In this document: positions 60,601 through 64,000 of the stretch, in pieces | How positions within the stretch are numbered: position 1 is the first letter of the stretch | Layout: each line of letters opens with the position of its first letter | Source: Anadara kagoshimensis | Taxonomy: Eukaryota; Mollusca; Bivalvia; Arcoida; Arcidae | Length of the DNA stretch: 64,000 bases | Assembly: GCA_021292105.1 (NCBI GenBank) | Contig: CM037862.1 | Coordinates: forward strand, 29,916,169 to 29,980,168 | Direction: 5' to 3' | Notes under the pieces: generated by a model | What the model was told of the DNA's origin: nothing | The model's input: the letters and a program-made list of their open reading frames with translations, nothing else | Database searches by the model: none | Program-made: the position numbers and the translations under genes

Positions 60601-63600
60601 GGTGCAATATTAGAAAGTTTGTGGGATCACAATTAAGAAACTCGTCTTACCGTGTTCGTCAAACAGATTGCTATAAAGTTCCAGGATTTGTTCTACAGTC
60701 TACATTAACTGACATAGAATTATCGGATGATAACGACGATGAGGAATCATCAATACCAATAACTCGTAAAATGAGGATCAAATAAAGTTACCTGACATTC
60801 CGCCCGTTATAAATACTCTACCAGAGGATTTGGTACAATCTGACGCCCATCATCCAGTAACTGACAATTTGAATGATGATAATAATTCAGAGTTGGATAG
60901 TGTCAAAAGCTCTGATATTGCTGATAGTAATTCCTTAACAAGACCTAAACGAGAGCGTAGAATGCCTCAAAGGTTTAATGACTATGTTGTAAATATTAAT
61001 CACATTCCCACTCAGTAATAACAAAATAACTTGTGTTCTATGTTTTTTATGTTATTGATTTTATTTTATTGTGCGGGGCAGAATAATCCCCTTTCACCGG
61101 AGGGCAGTCTACCTGATGATGGTGCTCCTAAGCATGTAATTATTTGTATTGAAAATAGTGTTCTTACTTTCTTTAACAAAGACATTCACAATTCAAACAA
61201 AAAGAAGAAAAAAAAAAAAAGTGGTGACGCCAGTATGATAATATGTCCGGACTGTTCCGTCTTCCACTTCAGATATTATTATGTATATATTCTTTCCGTC
61301 TGTTTTACCTTGAATATACACACGTGCACAGTGACCAGCGTTTGTAGTTATTTATCATATGAAGATCCTTGTTAACTGGCGCAAAGCAAAAACTTTGAAA
61401 ACTGGAAAATTAAGTTAAGCATCGTGAACTTCCATCAGGGAGTGAGGCCAGGTGCTCCGGAAGGGTAAGCACGAATTAAACAAGAAAGGCAACTCTGGGA
61501 ACCCCATTAAAACTGCTACTCATCAAGTTTCTTTAAAATTTACCCAGTTGTTATGAAGAAAAAATTGAGAATAAAAATACATACACATGCACACGCTGCA
61601 AGAACTAAATCATAACTGATACCTCCGGGGCGCCTGGTAAAGTTATCACATTTATGTGGAGTTTAAAAGCTCCATTGATTTGGTTAGACTCAAGCAACAA
61701 TCCAGTTTAACCCTGAAAGAACTTGTCTTTATGAGAGGCGATAAAATATATAATATTTTTTACATCTGCCCAAAGCTTAAATGACAACCTTTTGTCGGCG
61801 AGAAATACAACTTATACCTCGATACAACCATTTTCTTTTGTGACATCAACAAATGGAACCCATGCCGTTGCTACCATTGAATTATATGAGTTGTTGTCAA
61901 AGTAAGACGAATCTGAAATTAAACACAAATGTTGACATGGCTTAAACCTTGAAAAATTAGAATTATAGAAAGTTATGAGAATTCCGTGTCAACGCAAGAC
62001 AAGCCAAATGACATGCTGCTTGTAAGAAGTACTGTAAACGTATTTATTTTCGTGATGTACCCATTTTTGATTATTTCGCGGTCGTTTGTTTTGCGCAAAA
62101 ATTAATACCGATCGAAAATTAAATATGCTTTGTCTGTTATATGCATATTTAGAAAAAACGCGAAAATGTCTAAATTTCCTTAACCGCGAAAATAAATACA
62201 CGCGAAATTAAATATGTTTATAGTATACAAGTAAATGACGTGGAGTAGTTTTTTTTACTTATATCGAGGTGGTGCATGAAACCAAGGTATGTCTGGAGAA
62301 AACCACAGAAATTCAGCAAGCAAACAGAAAAATCGTTATCTAGGATCTGTCCGATTGGGATTCGAATCTTGGCTGTAATCAGTAAGTAAATGTTTTAGAT
62401 CATTTGGTCACCATGCCACCACTGGTAAATGAGATTTAAAAACTTTTATTTTATTTTTTTTTCGCCAGTGTCCACTTTACGAGAGAATATGTATGACATA
62501 GTCGGTCGGCTGTATAGTTGAGGAAACTAGAACACCAAAAGAAAAGCTAGGCAGGAGGTACCTAACCCTAACGGAGCACCCAGTCTTCTTTCCCGTATTT
62601 ATTTTAATTTTTTTTTTTGGTATTGTGATTTAAACATGGATTGGTATGTTTGTGTTTGATTTATATCCCCATTTTACTCAGATACGAGAAAAACTAGTGA
62701 CCTTCACCTGGCCTTTCTCTGGTATACCTGCAGATTAGCATAATTCAATGATAATTTCAACTAAATTATGTAATAGATAAAGACCGCCGGGCTCAGATAA
62801 ATAAAAATATACGGTGTCCTGACTAGGACAAAATTATACTCATTATCTCGAGTTTAATATTGTTGTCGCTCCGTAAGTAGGGAGGTCGTGGGTTCGAGCC
62901 CCAAACGGGTCTGACCCATGACTTGAAAATGGGTAGTGACTATTCTTTCGCACTCGATATTACGAAATGAAAGTAACGGTTCTTTCAGATAGGAACTTAA
63001 AATAAACGAGGTCTCGTGTCACAGTAGAATTGGCACGATAAAGAACCATGTTGTATAATGTCGTCAGCGCAACGCACAGGCAAAGTTTCTGCACCTTCCC
63101 CTATAGCTGGCGACGCCGTCTGGATACAAATGAAATATTCTTGACTGGGACGTTAAACACCATTACTCAACTCAACTCCTCTTTAGTTGTTAATGTTATC
63201 CATGACAGATTTTACAGCCACATGTTTTTTAAAGGCCAGTCAAATTTTATCCCATTTGCTCTTTATTCATGATACTTGAACCTGTATATAAAGGACTACC
63301 TGCCCACAAAGGTGAACCTGTATATAAAGGACTACCTGCCCACAAAGGTCACTTTTACTGGTTTCCTTGGGTGGCCTGTATACACAGGATTTACTGTATT
63401 AACAATTGCAAAAATCAAATAAAAGGTTTAGGACTCAAGGTTTATAATTCAAGATCCGTATGTTTGCGTTTAGGTAAGTCTAAGATTCGGATGTTGCCAC
63501 ACCCCATCTAGCCGATAGGGGGTCATCAGAATTGGGGTAGTGTCGGTGGATTATCTTTTCTTGGTGACTTAGGGTTTTAGGTCGATACCTTGGTGCCAAG

Positions 63601-63730
63601 GAACCAATGTTTCTTTATGACCCGGGGCTTTTGGTCGTAAATTCCATACTGGACTAGCTGCAATCTCTGGACCAACCAGCTGCTCAACAACGTTTAAAAG
63701 CCTCTCGTCACCCCATAAATCCCTAAAAGC
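51560..63730 (-). CDS. Phytanoyl-CoA dioxygenase (PhyH) family gene, 3' part
   Basis: Fe(II)/2-oxoglutarate-dependent oxygenase of the PhyH family. Visible exons (minus): 63589-63730, 61818-61912, 55699-55798, 54828-54912, 52610-52814, 51560-51697; 254 codons in continuous phase, with the N-terminal exons beyond the window. The double-stranded beta-helix residues are present: H-x-D in VPWHQ|D (split between the first two exons), the distal histidine in CIPHR, and an arginine 11 residues later in VRWSIDLRW, the same spacing as H264-R275 of human phytanoyl-CoA hydroxylase, where the arginine binds 2-oxoglutarate. This branch of the family includes many uncharacterised invertebrate and bacterial members, so the substrate is unknown. 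No peroxisomal targeting tripeptide at the C-terminus (ends KQKN). A retrotransposon, a foldback element and a minisatellite lie in its introns. Confidence 0.92.
51985..52293 (+). repeat. SINE family 2 copy
   Basis: Head GGTAGCTCAGTTGGTAGAGT, then a deletion of the B box, body and tail CTTGACTGGGACGTTAAACACC. In the last PhyH intron. Very close to the 40590 and 62863 copies, so the family was probably active fairly recently. Confidence 0.8.
52610..52814 (-). CDS. PhyH exon with 2-oxoglutarate arginine
   Basis: [20 protein letters not shown], followed by [20 protein letters not shown] and DWDEYD. The first arginine of RWSIDLRW is placed to bind 2-oxoglutarate. Acceptor TCTGTAG, donor AAAAT|GTAAGT. 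Confidence 0.93.
52951..53648. repeat. About 22-bp minisatellite in PhyH intron
   Basis: Roughly 30 copies of a unit like TGTCATGTTCTTGGTTGCAC with length variants of 20-22 bp and a sub-pattern containing GTTTTTAGTTG. A larger period of about 130 bp is visible at 53040-53390, where blocks recur in the same order. It lies in the PhyH intron between exons 54828-54912 and 52610-52814. Confidence 0.93.
54105..54588. mobile_element. Foldback/MITE-like element with about 140-bp arms
   Basis: Left arm 54105-54244 and right arm 54449-54588 are inverted copies with few mismatches (for example TTGTACCTAGTCGTAACAGG and its complement). The middle is also partly self-complementary (GGTATGGGGATTTTA against TTAAACCCCCATAGCACC). 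It could be a foldback element or a non-autonomous DNA transposon. No coding sequence is recognised in it. It lies in a PhyH intron, so the pre-mRNA would form a long hairpin. Confidence 0.88.
54621..54803. mobile_element. MITE with TACAGTCAAACCT-type inverted ends
   Basis: Left end ACAGTCAAACCTATCTATAAA and right end TTTGAAGCAGGTTAGACTGT are imperfect inverted repeats. Interior phrases (GTGGCCTTT, AAAGAACAATTGGG) are shared with 37908-38094, so both belong to one family. Non-coding. Confidence 0.7.
54828..54912 (-). CDS. PhyH exon with distal histidine ligand
   Basis: [20 protein letters not shown] then SNCIPHR. The histidine in IPHR is the third iron ligand. Acceptor TCACAG, donor AGAAG|GTTTGT. 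Confidence 0.92.
55699..55798 (-). CDS. PhyH middle exon
   Basis: [33 protein letters not shown], matching the family stretch with GGHKxGxxxxHTC. Its acceptor (TTTACAG) is only about 78 bp from the edge of the LTR retrotransposon. Donor TTAG|GTAGGT. Confidence 0.92.
55876..56030 (+). repeat. 5' LTR (155 bp)
   Basis: Begins ACGCCAGTATG and ends AACTGGCG, with CGCCAG/CTGGCG as short inverted ends. It is identical over its full 155 bp to the copy at 61227-61381. Short for a Gypsy LTR. Confidence 0.93.
56031..56042 (+). other. Likely primer-binding site of the LTR element
   Basis: TGGTGGCAGCGG follows the 5' LTR directly and begins TGG, as expected for pairing to the CCA end of a tRNA primer. 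The tRNA species was not identified. Confidence 0.55.
61201..61226 (+). other. Likely polypurine tract of the LTR element
   Basis: A purine-only run of A and G lies immediately before the 3' LTR, the usual place for plus-strand priming in LTR retrotransposons. Confidence 0.6.
61227..61381 (+). repeat. 3' LTR (155 bp)
   Basis: Same 155 bp as the 5' LTR, with no difference seen. The sequence beyond it (61384 on) resembles a dispersed repeat also present at about 32005-32100. Confidence 0.93.
61818..61912 (-). CDS. PhyH exon completing the HxD motif
   Basis: Joins as D then [31 protein letters not shown]. The [15 protein letters not shown] stretch is typical of PhyH enzymes (TAWIPLLDVNETNGCM in relatives). 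The intron that follows on the minus strand contains the LTR element. Confidence 0.93.
62030..62226. mobile_element. MITE-like inverted-repeat element
   Basis: Left TACTGTAAACGTATTTATTT and right AAATTAAATATGTTTATAGTA are inverted, and the inside is rich in TTCGCG/CGCGAA phrases that also pair (TTTTCGTG with CGCGAAAAT). It resembles the 2622-2858 element at its ends. It lies in the PhyH intron between exons 63589-63730 and 61818-61912. Confidence 0.65.
62275..62425 (-). repeat. SINE family 1 copy, minus strand
   Basis: Minus strand: GTGACCAAATGATCTAAAAC and CCAAGATTCGAATCCC in A- and B-box positions, then the body phrase. In the PhyH intron upstream of exon 61818-61912. Confidence 0.65.
62863..63173 (+). 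repeat. SINE family 2 copy, 5'-truncated
   Basis: Starts at CGCTCCGTAAGTAGGGAGG with an intact B box (GGGTTCGAGCCCC), then body and tail ATTCTTGACTGGGACGTTAA. In the PhyH intron between exons 63589-63730 and 61818-61912. Confidence 0.78.
63589..63730 (-). CDS. PhyH exon with first metal ligand
   Basis: [20 protein letters not shown], then [21 protein letters not shown] at the end. The final histidine is the first iron ligand. Acceptor TTTCCAG, donor CAAG|GTATCG; one base leaves to complete the aspartate ligand. Earlier exons are outside the window. Confidence 0.93.
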
Positions 63731-64000
63731 CTGGAAAATAAAATAGTCTATATTTTAAAACAGTTTTTAGAGTTCGATGCCAGTCCAAAGTCAGGATGTC
63801 GTTGCCTTTGTTATTGCGAGTTCTTGGTTACACTGCCTAATTAAACTAGAACTGCCTCTTGCGAAACAAAAATCCCCGCCCCTGGGATCAAATAAAATGT
63901 TTTCTTACGACACCAACATACATACTATGATCATTTATTTGTTCGAAGTTTGATCAAAATCCAATTTGAAAGTTATTCAGCGTACACGCTTTTATATAGA

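Larger units (their letters stand above)
55876..61383 (+). mobile_element. Ty3/Gypsy-like LTR retrotransposon, broken but young
   Basis: A fossil of an LTR retrotransposon, about 5.5 kb, on the plus strand, opposite to the PhyH gene whose intron it occupies. Parts in order: 5' LTR; gag-like region (about 56.1-57.1 kb); aspartic protease with DSGATGN near 57.2 kb; reverse transcriptase (about 58.0-58.8 kb) with a VADD catalytic box; RNase H (about 58.9-59.4 kb); integrase (about 59.7-60.6 kb) with an HHCC-like N-terminus; 3' LTR. The domain order and RT/RNase H look fit Ty3/Gypsy better than BEL/Pao. The two LTRs read as identical, so the insertion is recent, yet the coding part is broken by roughly three or four interruptions. 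The direct repeat AAGCA at 55871-55875 and 61384-61388 is a likely 5-bp target duplication. No envelope gene was recognised. Confidence 0.92.

Noticed and set aside
55876-61383. Retrovirus with envelope gene
   Set aside because: After the integrase region only a short acidic/basic tail and a hydrophobic stretch are seen; nothing resembles an envelope protein, and the family is best called an LTR retrotransposon.

Overview
This window is animal genomic DNA. It is AT-rich, intron-rich, and loaded with short tRNA-derived SINEs, foldback/MITE-like elements and minisatellites. The repeats with a tRNA head and a tail like 'gatataagtgaaatattcttgac...gacgttaaacacca' are of a kind I associate with molluscs, so a bivalve (or at least a lophotrochozoan) is my best guess; this is inference. 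All three protein-coding genes found lie on the minus strand and were assembled exon by exon from splice sites, reading phase and conserved motifs.

Layout, low to high coordinate. 1-12334: no coding sequence seen. It holds a cluster of diverged SINEs (about 1.0-3.0 kb), a terminal-inverted-repeat element at 2.6 kb, a SINE nested in a foldback element at 9.1-9.4 kb, and long plain AT-rich DNA, part of which may be 3' UTR or downstream flank of the Raf gene. 12335-36691 (minus): a complete Raf-family kinase gene of the B-Raf type with BRS-like N-terminus, Ras-binding domain, cysteine-rich domain, 14-3-3 site, kinase domain and C-terminal 14-3-3 site, predicted at 745 or 711 residues. 38707-45675 (minus): a ten-exon gene for a coiled-coil-rich protein of about 341 residues that I do not recognise. 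51560-63730 (minus): the last six exons of a phytanoyl-CoA dioxygenase (PhyH) family Fe(II)/2-oxoglutarate enzyme, whose 5' end lies beyond the window. A Ty3/Gypsy-like LTR retrotransposon (about 5.5 kb, identical 155-bp LTRs, coding region broken) sits in one PhyH intron. Three minisatellite arrays (51-bp, 99-bp and about 22-bp units) lie in and between the second and third genes.

Most interesting signal: the Raf gene carries two successive exons (25650-25836 and 24925-25009) that both encode a version of the conserved inhibitory 14-3-3 motif (S-x-P-N-V). Both begin and end in the same phase, and reading frame allows exactly one of them in an mRNA: using both, or neither, breaks the frame. 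They look like mutually exclusive exons. One carries a canonical RSxSxP site; the other has lysine in place of the arginine, which would be expected to change 14-3-3 restraint of the kinase. Other notable items are complementary CT/GA tracts placed just after two donor sites around an in-frame exon of the second gene, and a near-perfect 480-bp foldback in a PhyH intron.

Limits: no searches or alignments were run; repeat boundaries are approximate; UTRs are not resolved; the junction between exons 7 and 8 of the second gene is uncertain.
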